The notes under the pieces: generated by a model | Seen by the model: the letters and a program-made list of their open reading frames with translations, nothing else | The model's database searches: none | Told to the model about the DNA's origin: nothing | Translations under genes and position numbers: made by a program | Part shown: positions 17,776 to 26,164 of the stretch, one piece after another | How positions within the stretch are numbered: the stretch's first letter is position 1 | Layout: every line of letters starts with the position of its first letter | Source of the DNA: Limisphaerales bacterium | Lineage (GTDB): Bacteria; Verrucomicrobiota; Verrucomicrobiia; Limisphaerales; UBA11358 | DNA length: 42,878 nt | Assembly (NCBI GenBank): GCA_003161635.1 | Contig: PMOA01000100.1 | Location: 73,771-116,648 of the forward strand | Direction of reading: 5' to 3'

Positions 17776-18116
17776 TTTTTTAGCGGGTTGTTAACTGACA
17801 TTTCATCTGGAACAAAACTGTCCGGCGGGTGTGGAAGGGCGAGGCTCCCGACGAGCCCTGTTTGCCGGGAAGCCACGGTTCGCGAGGACGCTCACCCTCC
17901 CGGTTTCAAAAAATTCTCCGTTTAAAGCGCGGCAAATATCGGATTCAGGCAGTGGCGTCGGAGAAACGGCCCGTTTTTTTAGGGGAGCCGTAGTGAGTTG
18001 GCCACCGCCCGAATCCAGTTGTCATCTCCAGCAAGTGCAATGCCGACAATCGGCTCCAAGTCGTTTTTTGTCGGGAGGTATGTTTGAAACTGCATCCACC
18101 TTGCGAGCGCCGTAGC

Positions 18117-18134
18117 CGCCGACGTGAGTCGGCG
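18117..18134. repeat. Perfect 7-bp hairpin CGCCGAC-GTGA-GTCGGCG
   Basis: A perfect 7-base stem with a GTGA loop stands alone between repeats, about 145 bases beyond the end of the 18281-19009 gene. No T tract follows on either strand, so it is more likely a dispersed palindromic repeat than a terminator. Confidence 0.55.
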
Positions 18135-18280
18135 CAAACTTACTTTGTGCCTCTGCATTGAACCCCGCCCAGCGCTAAAATCAGCGCGGACTGATCCCGC
18201 TCCGCGGGACGGCTACCATCCTTTGGCAGGAGCGGTGGAGAATGGGGACCTGTCTGCGCGCTGCTTTGGTTACGCGGGAA

Positions 18281-19009
18281 TTAACGCCAGTGTCCCGGCG
18301 CTCTGGACCAACCATGAGGCCCTCTTCCCCAATAGCCGCGAACCCAAACGGCATGGGGATAAGGCGGATAACCCCAATGACCACCCACCCAAAACCATCG
18401 GCCGTTCCAAACCCATTCGCCGTCTATCCAGACATAGTCCGGTCCGGGCGCGACGACAACCGTGTCCACCGGCGGGGGCGGCGGCGGTTGGGTGACGACC
18501 ACCGTGCCGGCCTGCGCCGCGACGGCTGAAGATTCGCCGATGGAACCCGGCGTGTTGATCATAAAATCAATGACCGGGTTGCTCACCCCGGCGTTGCGCA
18601 AATCAATGATGTCCGCCGCACTGAGATGATAGACCGTGTGCGAACTGCGAATCTGGCTGATGATGACGTTGTCGCCCACGCCCGCCGCCGCCAGCGCCTT
18701 GACATCCGCCACGCCCAGCGGTTGTCCCTGGTCCACCCGCACATAAGTTTGCGGTGCCTGCGCCCGCAAACGCGCCTGCTGATCCTGATCAATGGCGTTG
18801 CCGATCAAACCGCCGGCGAGAGCGCCGACGGCCGCGCCAATCAATGCGCCTTCACCGCCACGGCCGTTCGCGCCACCAATCAATGCGCCCGAACCGGCGC
18901 CGATCAAAGCACCGCTGCCGGTGTTGTTCTGCGTGCCATCGGGATTCACGCAACCTGTCAATACGACCGCCGAAGCCGCCAACGCCAAAGTCAAAACATG
19001 TAGTTTCAT
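18281..19009 (-). CDS. Lipoprotein with glycine-zipper domain and C-terminal YXWXGXW repeats
   Basis: The 242-residue protein has a lipoprotein leader (LALAASAVVLTGC). A glycine-zipper segment follows (GALIGAGSGALIGGANGRGG and GALIGAAVGALAGGLIGNAI), typical of outer-membrane small lipoproteins. After a helical middle domain (LGVADVKALAAAGVGDNVII) comes a proline run, then WVWNGRWFWVGGHWG and YWGRGPHGW-type aromatic repeats of the WXXGXW/BcpO kind. It is last in a run of exported proteins on this strand. It probably sits at the outer membrane or binds cell-wall material. The precise role is unknown. Confidence 0.8.
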   Translation of the reverse strand: MKLHVLTLALAASAVVLTGCVNPDGTQNNTGSGALIGAGSGALIGGANGRGGEGALIGAAVGALAGGLIGNAIDQDQQARLRAQAPQTYVRVDQGQPLGVADVKALAAAGVGDNVIISQIRSSHTVYHLSAADIIDLRNAGVSNPVIDFMINTPGSIGESSAVAAQAGTVVVTQPPPPPPVDTVVVAPGPDYVWIDGEWVWNGRWFWVGGHWGYPPYPHAVWVRGYWGRGPHGWSRAPGHWR

Positions 19010-19152
19010 AATCCAGAATCCATTTCATCAGACAACAAACGGCATTCCCACATTCAAAAATCAACCTGCCGTGGCCGGTTGTTAACACCGTTTCCACGGC
19101 CGCTTCTGTTTCCTAAGACGGTGGGCGGGACAAATAAGTTTCAGCGCCCGGC

Positions 19153-19190
19153 AAAATAAAAACGCCGTTTGGGGAGTTTCCCAAACAGCG
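19153..19190 (-). terminator. Intrinsic terminator after the lpoB-like gene
   Basis: On the minus strand an 11-base stem (CGCTGTTTGGG / CCCAAACGGCG, one T-G pair, six-base loop) is followed immediately by TTTTTATTTT. It begins 22 bases after the stop of the 19213 gene. This is the best intrinsic terminator in the window and marks the end of the lipoprotein operon before the glycine-zipper gene. Confidence 0.9.
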
Positions 19191-19212
19191 CTGCAACAAT
19201 CTCAAATCGCCA

Positions 19213-19806
19213 TCAGAAGCCCACGGACGGGCGTGTGCCCTGCTTGGTGATTTCCTTTTCACCTTCCCAAACGGCCAGGCCGGTCTTGGAATCGGTCAGC
19301 GAGAGTTGGAAACTGTAAGTGGACTGGCGGGTGCTGCCAGCCCGCGCGGTGGTTTCAATAATCTTGCCGGAAAGGGTGAAGTCCGGGGTGCGGGTGGCCT
19401 TTTGGTCAGACTTGAATTCGTTTTCCTGCTGGAGGCCCTTCGCCATCGGGTCCTCCGCGGTGCCGCCCAGCCCCATCGTGGTGGTCGTCTGGGCCTTGCC
19501 GCTGTTCAACACGGCGACGCGGATTTTCTTTACGAGCAGGTCGGTGTCAATCTGCTGGCCGGTGTTGTTGACAATGCGGCTGATGGCCAGCACGGCGGGC
19601 GGAGTGGCCACCCGGTCGAGCGCGCCGGAAGCCAGCAGGTCGTTCACCGCCGCGTTGGCGGCCTGGATGTAATCCTGGATGTTGATTTGATTGACGCTGA
19701 CGACGTTTTCGCGTCCGCCGGTCTCGACGTAATGCGCGTTGGTGGCGCAGCCGCCGATGACGAACGGAAGGGCGGCGAGGAGTGAAAAGATGATTTTTGA
19801 TTTCAT
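19213..19806 (-). CDS. lpoB: LpoB-like lipoprotein (penicillin-binding protein activator family)
   Basis: The 197-residue lipoprotein has leader LLAALPFVIGGC. The body matches the LpoB fold in its order of elements: an early NINIQDYIQAANAAVNDLLA helix, then PPAVLAISRIVNNTGQQIDT, a LLVKKIRVAVLNSGKAQ strand-helix and a TYSFQLSLTDSKTGLAVWEG end. In E. coli LpoB is an outer-membrane lipoprotein that activates PBP1B. Its gene follows a YcfL-like gene by 19 bases, an order also seen in enterobacteria, which supports the call. ATG at 19806 is chosen because an upstream start would precede the lipoprotein leader with polar residues. Confidence 0.8.
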   Translation of the reverse strand: MKSKIIFSLLAALPFVIGGCATNAHYVETGGRENVVSVNQINIQDYIQAANAAVNDLLASGALDRVATPPAVLAISRIVNNTGQQIDTDLLVKKIRVAVLNSGKAQTTTTMGLGGTAEDPMAKGLQQENEFKSDQKATRTPDFTLSGKIIETTARAGSTRQSTYSFQLSLTDSKTGLAVWEGEKEITKQGTRPSVGF

Positions 19807-19825
19807 AATGGTTTGCGGTTGATGG

Positions 19826-20242
19826 TTATTGGGCTTCGATGAACTTGACGCGGAAATCCTTGCAATTCGGGTTGGGCGCGACGCCAAAGATGAATTTGCT
19901 TTCCTTGCCTTCGATCTGGTCCGGGAGGAGCGCTGAGGCGACGGTGGTGACCTGCATGCCGTTGGCGTCGAACCACTCGAACCGGTAGTTAAAGCGCTGC
20001 AAGGAACGCGTGCGGTTTTCCAACTCCACCTGGACCTTCAGCAACCCACCGGGCGTCATGGACTGGTTGACGCCGACGATGGAAACTTTCCGACCGAGGC
20101 TGGCGTCGGTGATGGCGCGCTGGTCGGTGATCATCTGGCGCTGGCCTTGTTTATCGGCGTTTTCGACGGTGTTGACGGTGGTGCAGCCGGTTAGGGCAAG
20201 CAGTCCGATACCCGCAAGCGGGAGGAGAATTCGCGTTTTCAT
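19826..20242 (-). CDS. YcfL-like lipoprotein (DUF1425)
   Basis: The 138-residue protein has lipobox LLALTGC. The YcfL-type beta-sandwich follows: KVSIVGVNQSMTPGGLLKVQ, VELENRTRSLQRFNYRFEWF, then DANGMQV and a closing KDFRVKFIEAQ. Its ATG overlaps the upstream gene's TGA by four bases and the lpoB-like gene starts 19 bases later, so the three are surely cotranscribed. YcfL has no settled function; the constant pairing with LpoB suggests a role at the outer-membrane/peptidoglycan interface. Confidence 0.8.
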   Translation of the reverse strand: MKTRILLPLAGIGLLALTGCTTVNTVENADKQGQRQMITDQRAITDASLGRKVSIVGVNQSMTPGGLLKVQVELENRTRSLQRFNYRFEWFDANGMQVTTVASALLPDQIEGKESKFIFGVAPNPNCKDFRVKFIEAQ

Positions 20243-21660
20243 TTCAATTTTATTTGGGTCACCAGCAGCGGCGTGCCGGGATTGATGGACTTGACGTAAA
20301 CAATGTTAATCGTGCCATCGGCGATTGTCACCGACGTTTTTTGCGAACCACCCACGGTCAGTTCAATTTTGCGGTCCGGCGGCGTGGGGAGGCGGCAGAC
20401 CTGGAATTCCTTCGGCAGCGTCGTCCAGGTGCGGGTGTCGGCAATGTTGACGGTGACCTGGGCAACCGCCGTTCCAATCTGGGAGGCGAAACCAAGCAGG
20501 CTGCTTTGTTGGTTGGCCGCTTCGTTGACAGCGTAGGCGGCCACGGCCTTGGTGACGGTGGCGGCGATGGTCTTGGTGATGACTACCGGCATTTCGTTTT
20601 TGAAATCGAGGCCGATGACGCTGTCCATGCTGGCCACCAAGCTGGTGGTCTGGCTCGTGCCGTTGGCCGTCATGGTCAGGCTGGGCAGATAATTGCCCTG
20701 GGGCTTGAGCGTGGGAAATGCCGCGCCGACGTAGGACACCTTGGTGACAATGATCGGAATGTCTATGCGAATTTGACCGCGCAGGGGGGCGCAGCCGGTT
20801 TCAAAGATGACATAAGTCATCGGGGTCAGCGGTTTGCCGTTCATCAAATCGTCCACCGTGGCCAGATCCTGTTTGACGTACTCGTTGTCCGGATCAAATC
20901 CCACAACGCGCTCGAATGATTTGCGGGCGCGCTCCAAATCCGAGGCGTCCACGGCATCGGCCATGAAATACAGGCCGTCGAGATAAACGGTGAACGGATT
21001 GACGTAGTTGGCATAGGCTTTGAGATTGTCGAGGCCGGTGTAAGCGCCCTGCATTTGGGATTTGAATTTCGGGTCCTGTTCCGCCTTGTCCATCGTCGCC
21101 TTGTCCTTGCTCTTGGCGGCTTCGCCCTGGACTTTTTCGATGCGCCGTTGATTGTCCGCGACGGCGTCCTGCTGGCGCTGGTAGGCGCGGATGAGTTCCA
21201 CGCGGGCCTTGTCGGGTTCGCCCAGTTGAAGGTAATTCAGCGCCTTGTAGGTGTTCAGCATGATGCCGTCGTAGGCGCGGCCGGTGTAGGGCAGGTTGGC
21301 TTGGTTGGAAAGCAGCGCGCCGGCCTCGTTGCCGACTTTTACCTTGGCTTCCTGCGAATATTGGTCAATCTGATCCTGCGCTTGATCAAACGCCTTGTTG
21401 CTGGCTTCGCACTGGCCATTGCCGCGCAGCGCCGCACCCTGTTCCAGCCGCCAGACGATGGCGTCCTTGTTGTTGGCGTTTTGGTCGGCCATCCGGGCGG
21501 CGGCGGTCGCCGCGTTGGGCAGGCTGCCCTGCTGCCAGTACTGGATAACGCGGTTTTGCTGTTCGTAGGTGGTGCAACCCGCCGCCAGCAGGCCGATGAC
21601 CGCGGCGGAGAGCAGCGGACGGATGCAGGGTTTTTGCGCGGCTCGCGTGAGTGTCGTCAT
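20239..21660 (-). CDS. COG3014-type lipoprotein with TPR-like N-terminal half
   Basis: The 473-residue protein has lipobox VIGLLAAGC. An alpha-helical, TPR-like half follows (IVWRLEQGAALRGNGQCEAS; LNTYKALNYLQLGEPDKARV), with a charged coiled stretch near 165-200, and then a beta-rich half (YVIFETGCAPLRGQIRIDIP to the end). Such proteins sit next to LpoB and YcfL in several Gram-negative groups. ATG at 21660 has a TTGGAA site upstream, and TTG at 21675 is rejected. It probably scaffolds other lipoproteins in the periplasm. That is an inference from the TPR half and context. Confidence 0.75.
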   Translation of the reverse strand: MTTLTRAAQKPCIRPLLSAAVIGLLAAGCTTYEQQNRVIQYWQQGSLPNAATAAARMADQNANNKDAIVWRLEQGAALRGNGQCEASNKAFDQAQDQIDQYSQEAKVKVGNEAGALLSNQANLPYTGRAYDGIMLNTYKALNYLQLGEPDKARVELIRAYQRQQDAVADNQRRIEKVQGEAAKSKDKATMDKAEQDPKFKSQMQGAYTGLDNLKAYANYVNPFTVYLDGLYFMADAVDASDLERARKSFERVVGFDPDNEYVKQDLATVDDLMNGKPLTPMTYVIFETGCAPLRGQIRIDIPIIVTKVSYVGAAFPTLKPQGNYLPSLTMTANGTSQTTSLVASMDSVIGLDFKNEMPVVITKTIAATVTKAVAAYAVNEAANQQSSLLGFASQIGTAVAQVTVNIADTRTWTTLPKEFQVCRLPTPPDRKIELTVGGSQKTSVTIADGTINIVYVKSINPGTPLLVTQIKLK

Positions 21661-21700
21661 TTCAATTTGTTCCAACCGGGGTTAATGGCGCAGCGCGCGC

Positions 21701-22594
21701 TCACTGCGGTTTCCGCAGGATGGCGCCTTTGTCAATGCCGGTGTCTTCCAAAATTTGCGCCGTCGAGGTTTTGGGATTGACCTGGGTGATTTTCACCTTG
21801 CCCACCTTTGCCTCTTCCCGGCCCAGCGACTCCTTCGTGTCCGGGTCAATCAACTCCTCGCCCAGCGCAAAAACGTTGAACGTGTCGCCGACGACCAAGC
21901 CGCCGCCTTCGCCGCGGTTGATGGTGATTTCCTTGTCGCGCTTGAGCAGCACCTTCGCGGGGAAAATCACGTCGGCGATGCGGTTGGCGATTTTCTGGGC
22001 CAGGTCACGCGAAACCGCAACCATCATTTCGTCGCTCAATTCGCCGTCCTTGACCGAATAATTGCGCTCCTCCTGGATTTGCTTGAACCCGTCGTTGCCG
22101 GTCTGGAAATTCGCCGACTCCAGCAATTTGCCGGTGCTCGCATCATAAACTTTCCCCACGACCGACAGCCGGAAGACGCGCTTGGTGGCGGCGCGGCCCG
22201 TGCCTTCAAACGTGGCTTTCTCAACGTAATCCTGAAAGTCGTCCACCGTCGTCACCAGCAGGTATTTCGCACCGGTGAGCTTGCCGGCCTTCGCGGCGGT
22301 CTTGGCATCCACGTTGCCGGAAGCGCCGAGGTCCTGCTCCTTGAGGACATCACTCAAATCACTGCGCCCCACGACGTCAAACTTGCGCGTGGCGTTGATG
22401 CGGTCAATGAGCTGGCTGTCGAGCGACTCGACAATGCGGCCCAGTTGCAGTTTTTTGTCCGGCTTGACCGCCGCCACCAGCGACGGCGTGGGCTTGATGG
22501 ACGAAACGGCGAGTGTTGCTTTTTCCTGCGCCGGGACAATTACCGGCAGCAACAACGCGCCGGCGAGAGCAAGAGTGGAAATATGGTTTTTCAT
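21701..22594 (-). CDS. CsgG-like exported protein
   Basis: The 297-residue protein has a signal peptide (ALAGALLLPVIVPAQ) but no lipobox Cys. The core matches CsgG/HfaB: DRINATRKFDVVGRSDLSDV, LTGAKYLLVTTVDDFQDYVE, LSVVGKVYDASTGKLLES. A C-terminal FlgT-like small domain follows (NRGEGGGLVVGDTFNVFALG). CsgG forms an outer-membrane channel for curli, but many relatives have other roles. Without the lipidated Cys this one may stay periplasmic. It is 40 bases upstream of the COG3014 gene and 25 bases after the PEGA-bearing relative. Confidence 0.75.
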   Translation of the reverse strand: MKNHISTLALAGALLLPVIVPAQEKATLAVSSIKPTPSLVAAVKPDKKLQLGRIVESLDSQLIDRINATRKFDVVGRSDLSDVLKEQDLGASGNVDAKTAAKAGKLTGAKYLLVTTVDDFQDYVEKATFEGTGRAATKRVFRLSVVGKVYDASTGKLLESANFQTGNDGFKQIQEERNYSVKDGELSDEMMVAVSRDLAQKIANRIADVIFPAKVLLKRDKEITINRGEGGGLVVGDTFNVFALGEELIDPDTKESLGREEAKVGKVKITQVNPKTSTAQILEDTGIDKGAILRKPQ

Positions 22595-22619
22595 GTTGGT
22601 TTTGGCTTGTTCAGTTCAA

Positions 22620-23837
22620 TCAAAAAAGGCTTTTGTAGGTGACATGGATATTTTCCTTGGTGTCCACGCGGTAATGGCTGTTCTTGAAAAATTCGGCGAT
22701 GCCTTCGATGCGTTTCACCTCGGCATCGGTCAATTTGCGGTTCGCATCCAGTGTGGCCAGGAAGGCCGTCGTGTCCGCCCAACGCGCATAACCGGCGTTG
22801 CTCATCTGCAAGGCCACGCGCAGATTCTGGCCTGCATAAATGTTGATCGTGCGTTCCCAAACATCAAAACCTTCACGCGACAGGCGGATTTTGTGCAACC
22901 CCGGACGCCCTTGGAATGATCCGGGCGCGGAACCGAGCGCAACCCCGTCCAGTTCCACCGTCACGTCCATCGCTTGGACGGCCATCGGTTGATTGGTCAA
23001 CACGACATGGTTGTCTGTGGTGATGCCGAGTGCGGAGATCAAAATCGGCTGCTGGCGCGGATCAGTCATCGTGCAGGCCACGTTGAAATTGACCATCGCC
23101 GCCTTCGCCACTTCCGCCGGCAACGATGGCGCGTTTTGCGCGATGGCGTCGGCCAGTTGTTCCGCCGCATCATCGAGCAGTTCGTTGATCACGTCGCTGC
23201 TTTCCGTCTGCAAATCCGCCGTCTGCCGGATGTTTTTTTCCGAGGTGAATGCACCGCCGCGCACCGCACCGCCCTGGCCCGCCTCCACAATTTTGTAGGT
23301 CACACGGAGCTTGTGCGTGATGTTCAGCGTATTGATGCCGTTGCCGGAATAGTTTTTCTTTTCCGTGCCGAGGCTGACAATGGAAGGAACCAGAATGTAA
23401 TCCGCGCCCAGATTCTGCGCGAGCCGCAGCGCGGAACTGTTATCTTCCAGCGAACGATCCAATGCGCCCAGCTCGCCATTGGGATCTTTGCCGGTGGAAT
23501 AATTCTTCAGCGACCGCGTGACATCATCGCGCGAGATGACGGAAAAACCTTTGCCCGCCACGCGGCTGCTCACCAGGTCTTCCAGCACCGGAACCTTGTC
23601 GTTGAGCGCGGCGGAGCCGCGATTTTGCACGATGATGGCGATTTTGCGCTGCACATCGCGCGGCGTGTCCTGCTGATAGGTCTTGGTGGTCTCATAGACT
23701 TTGCGCTCCACCACTACATGGGTCGTGCTGTCCTTGAGATTCGCATCCGTTTCAATGGGATTGGTCTGGGCACGGATGACCATGGGCAGGGAACTGGCCA
23801 GCAATGCCGTCAAAAACAAATGTTTTAGTATTTTCAT
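22620..23837 (-). CDS. CsgG-like protein with C-terminal PEGA domain
   Basis: The 405-residue protein has signal peptide LFLTALLASSLPMVIRA. A CsgG-like domain follows (KIAIIVQNRGSAALNDKVPV; GKGFSVISRDDVTRSL; LAQNLGADYILVPSIVSLGT), then a PEGA domain (VTVELDGVALGSAPGSFQGR, then RPGLHKIRLSREGF), which is a surface-glycan or wall-associated fold. The C-terminal tail is helical. It is paralogous to the 21701-22594 product in its first half. Two different CsgG-like subunits side by side suggest a hetero-oligomer, though nothing in the sequence proves it. Confidence 0.7.
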   Translation of the reverse strand: MKILKHLFLTALLASSLPMVIRAQTNPIETDANLKDSTTHVVVERKVYETTKTYQQDTPRDVQRKIAIIVQNRGSAALNDKVPVLEDLVSSRVAGKGFSVISRDDVTRSLKNYSTGKDPNGELGALDRSLEDNSSALRLAQNLGADYILVPSIVSLGTEKKNYSGNGINTLNITHKLRVTYKIVEAGQGGAVRGGAFTSEKNIRQTADLQTESSDVINELLDDAAEQLADAIAQNAPSLPAEVAKAAMVNFNVACTMTDPRQQPILISALGITTDNHVVLTNQPMAVQAMDVTVELDGVALGSAPGSFQGRPGLHKIRLSREGFDVWERTINIYAGQNLRVALQMSNAGYARWADTTAFLATLDANRKLTDAEVKRIEGIAEFFKNSHYRVDTKENIHVTYKSLF

Positions 23838-23905
23838 GGCTTGATTGGTTTTCGGTTCCTAAATTAAAATAATTTTGGGGTAATTTTTCATTTCCAGCTC
23901 CAAAT

Positions 23906-24310
23906 TTATTTGGTCTCGGCGTTTGTTGCTGGTGGCGGCGGTGGTGTGACCGGAGGCGGAGCGGGATTCCCTGTCGGCGCGGGCATGTTCACCGGACGGC
24001 CATATTTATCCACCAAAATGTCATACGGCACCTGAATCGTCCGGCCATCCGCCGTGGTTTCCGTGCGCCACTGGCGCACCATGTGGTAGCTGGGATCGAA
24101 TGGCGCGGCGACGCCATGCGCCGTGCCTTCCACTACGCCGACGCCGAAACCCGCGACGTTGCCCGCTACCACACCGACGCCCGTGCCGACGGCCTGTCCC
24201 GCGACTGGGCCGGGATGATACGGACTGGTGTGGCTGCTGGCACAGCCGGTGGAAAACCAAACACCCGCTGTCACCGCCAAAGCCGTCAACACGAAGCGAA
24301 AAGATTTCAT
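23906..24310 (-). CDS. Small lipoprotein with glycine-zipper-like segment and proline-rich tail
   Basis: The 134-residue protein has leader VTAGVWFSTGC, a glycine-rich helix (GQAVGTGVGVVAGNVAGFGV) and a short soluble domain (RQWRTETTADGRTIQVPYDI). A PPPVTPPPPPATNAETK tail could cross peptidoglycan. A strong AGGAAGG ribosome site lies 7 bases before the ATG and a possible promoter further up, so it is probably the first gene of the envelope operon. The family is not recognised. Confidence 0.75.
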   Translation of the reverse strand: MKSFRFVLTALAVTAGVWFSTGCASSHTSPYHPGPVAGQAVGTGVGVVAGNVAGFGVGVVEGTAHGVAAPFDPSYHMVRQWRTETTADGRTIQVPYDILVDKYGRPVNMPAPTGNPAPPPVTPPPPPATNAETK

Positions 24311-24352
24311 AACTGCCTTCCTGTTTTTAGACCGAACCGTCCAACCGGGACA

Positions 24353-24381
24353 AAATTAGGGGCTTTTAAGTTGTGTGACAA
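24353..24381 (-). promoter_or_regulatory. Possible sigma70-type promoter for the lipoprotein operon
   Basis: On the minus strand TTGTCA (24381-24376) and TAATTT (24358-24353) are 17 bases apart, about 45 bases upstream of the 24310 start codon. The -35 box is 5 of 6 to consensus and the -10 box 4 of 6. It is the only reasonable match in the gap between this operon and hisF. Confidence 0.5.
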
Positions 24382-24449
24382 TAAAAATTCTACGCCGATG
24401 TCGAGAGATTCATTTGATTTGCACCGTCATCGGCGTTTCAATGGGCGCG

Positions 24450-25223
24450 ATGATCGCCAAACGAGTCATTCCGTGCCTCGATGTGCATGACGGCCAGGTC
24501 ACGCGCGGCGTCCAGTTCGGCAAGGCCGAGGCGGGCGAACTGCGCAACGTGGGCGACCCGGTCGAACTGGCGCTCCGCTACAACGAACAGGGCGCGGACG
24601 AAATGGTTTTCTTCGACATCACCGCCACCGCGCATGGCCGGGCGACGATGGTGAACGTCATCGAGCGCGCCGCTGACCAGTGCTTCATGCCGCTCACCGT
24701 CGGCGGGGGCATCCGCAGCGTGGACGATATGTTCACCATGCTTCGCGCGGGAGCGGACAAAATCAGCATCAATTCCTCGGCGCTGGCAAATCCCGACTTG
24801 ATTCGCGCCGGAGCCGAAAAATTCGGCAGCCAGTGCATCGTGGTCTCGATTGACGCCAAAAAAATCGCACCGGACAAATGGGGGGTTTTTTCGCACGGCG
24901 CCCGCAAACCGACCGGGTTGGACGCCGTCGAGTGGGCCAAACGCGCCGTGTCATTGGGCGCGGGCGAAATCGTGCTCAACAGCATTGACGCCGATGGCAC
25001 GAAGGCGGGGTTTGATTTGGTCATCACCCGGCGCATCAGCGAATCCGTGAGGGTGCCGGTGGTGGCCAGCGGCGGCGCGGGCAGTTTGGAGCACATGGCC
25101 GAGGTGTTGCTCGAAGGCAAAGCCGACGCCGTTCTCGCCGCAAGCATTTTTCATTTCGGCACCTACACCGTGAGCGACGTGAAGAAATTTCTGGCGAAGA
25201 AGAATATTCCGGTGCGATTGTGA
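24450..25223 (+). CDS. hisF: Imidazole glycerol phosphate synthase, cyclase subunit HisF
   Basis: The 257-residue TIM barrel matches HisF in length and motifs. It cyclises PRFAR with ammonia from HisH to give IGP and AICAR in histidine synthesis. [20 protein letters not shown] carries catalytic Asp11, and VVSIDAKK carries the second catalytic Asp near 130. The phosphate-binding loops [10 protein letters not shown] and [11 protein letters not shown] are intact. I start at ATG 24450, where homologues begin; ATG 24441 adds only three residues. No other his gene is in the window, so it is separated from its partner HisH. It diverges from the lipoprotein operon. Confidence 0.95.
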   Translation: MIAKRVIPCLDVHDGQVTRGVQFGKAEAGELRNVGDPVELALRYNEQGADEMVFFDITATAHGRATMVNVIERAADQCFMPLTVGGGIRSVDDMFTMLRAGADKISINSSALANPDLIRAGAEKFGSQCIVVSIDAKKIAPDKWGVFSHGARKPTGLDAVEWAKRAVSLGAGEIVLNSIDADGTKAGFDLVITRRISESVRVPVVASGGAGSLEHMAEVLLEGKADAVLAASIFHFGTYTVSDVKKFLAKKNIPVRL

Positions 25224-25246
25224 ACGACTCGCGCTTTACATAAAAA
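25218..25246 (+). promoter_or_regulatory. Weak promoter candidate before the AbiTii-like gene
   Basis: TTGTGA overlaps the end of hisF and stands 17 bases before TAAAAA. The spacing is right but the -10 box is only 4 of 6 to consensus. Local AT content is higher than around other genes. Confidence 0.3.
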
Positions 25247-25303
25247 TTCGTTCGCGCAGAATTAAGTCATGGGCTCGCTAGTTAAAGATTTCCAGGCGAC
25301 ATT

Positions 25304-26083
25304 GTGCAATCTTCAAAAAGCACAACGGAATTGTTGCGAACCGCAAAGCTGATTTCTGCAAAGCTTGGGCTTAATGACATAAGTGAGTGGGTCAATTCTG
25401 AACTAAATGGATATCAAGAGGAGTCAGCAATTCCACCCTATCGTTATTTATCTGGTGGAGAGCTCCAAGTTCGTAATCCTGTTCACGGTTGGCTTCCTGT
25501 TGAAAAACTCAATACAGCTTTTAGAGTTGGTCAATCCGTGTCTGAATTGGAAGATCTTTCAAAATCTAGTTCAATAGTTGTATCTCTTTCTCGCAATCAG
25601 AATTTTTCCGTTCATGGTAGTATTGGAATGAACATTAGCCATTGGCAGCAGCAAATTGAGTTTTCACCGGTTCAATTGAAAGGTTTGTTAAGTGTCGTTA
25701 AGGACAAACTTTTGGATTGGAGTCTGGAACTTGAAGCTCGTGGAATTACAGGAGAAAATATGTCATTTGATGAAAAGGAGCGCAAATCAGCGCAAAGCCA
25801 AGTCTTCAACATTCAACATTTCACTGGTGTGCTTGGAGACGTTTCTCATTCGAGCGTTCAGGTTTACCACTACAGTTCACTTCATCAAACGCTCAAGCAG
25901 CAAAATGTGCCGCAGGAGGAACGAAACAAACTTGAGAATATAATGGACGAACTAAAAACAGCAGACCCAACCCAAAAGAAAAGTTTGCTGGAAAAAGGAA
26001 AAGCTTGGATTGTGAAGAATCAGAAATTTTTAGGAGCTTCCGCTTCCATTGTTAGAAAAGCATTAGGTATTGATGTCGGATAA
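25304..26083 (+). CDS. AbiTii-domain protein (abortive-infection type), AT-rich, apparently frameshifted near the start
   Basis: The 259-residue product from GTG 25304 has the AbiTii pattern: TELLRTAKLISAKLGLNDIS, then EWVNSELNGYQEE, IPPYRYLSGGELQVRNPVHG, and later a FNIQHFTGVLGDVSHSSVQV strand repeat. A coiled C-terminus follows. AbiTii proteins are linked to phage defence, mechanism unknown to me. The usual N-terminal lead of this family seems to lie in another frame at ATG 25269 (MGSLVKDFQA). Inserting one base near 25298 would give MGSLVKDFQADIVQSSKSTT. An AGGCG seven bases before the GTG may allow the short form. The gene is clearly AT-richer than both neighbours, suggesting transfer. 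Confidence 0.65.
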   Translation: MQSSKSTTELLRTAKLISAKLGLNDISEWVNSELNGYQEESAIPPYRYLSGGELQVRNPVHGWLPVEKLNTAFRVGQSVSELEDLSKSSSIVVSLSRNQNFSVHGSIGMNISHWQQQIEFSPVQLKGLLSVVKDKLLDWSLELEARGITGENMSFDEKERKSAQSQVFNIQHFTGVLGDVSHSSVQVYHYSSLHQTLKQQNVPQEERNKLENIMDELKTADPTQKKSLLEKGKAWIVKNQKFLGASASIVRKALGIDVG

Positions 26084-26085
26084 AC

Positions 26086-26122
26086 GCTGCTGACCGGCTC
26101 GAACATTTTCCTGCCGTTCGCG
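26086..26122 (+). repeat. Copy 1 of a 37-bp imperfect direct repeat
   Basis: GCTGCTGACCGGCTCGAACA and the following ATTTTCCTGCCGTTCG match 26672-26708 at roughly four of five positions. It begins three bases after the AbiTii-like stop codon. In both copies the conserved translation includes TG-x-x-IF, so it may be a shared coding remnant. Confidence 0.55.
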
Positions 26123-26164
26123 TGGGATTCAAAACCGGCCTGCCCCAGCGCCGGAGGCGGGCCA

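Larger units (their letters stand above)
17617..18280. other. Repeat-rich intergenic region
   Basis: No convincing gene is present in these 660 bases. The stretch holds a nested-palindrome element (17663-17775), a GGCTC...GAGCC hairpin near 17848-17865, a CGCCGAC-GTGA-GTCGGCG hairpin (18117-18134) and a CCCGC-TCC-GCGGG hairpin near 18196-18208. These look like scattered non-coding repeats rather than one gene's control region. Confidence 0.6.
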
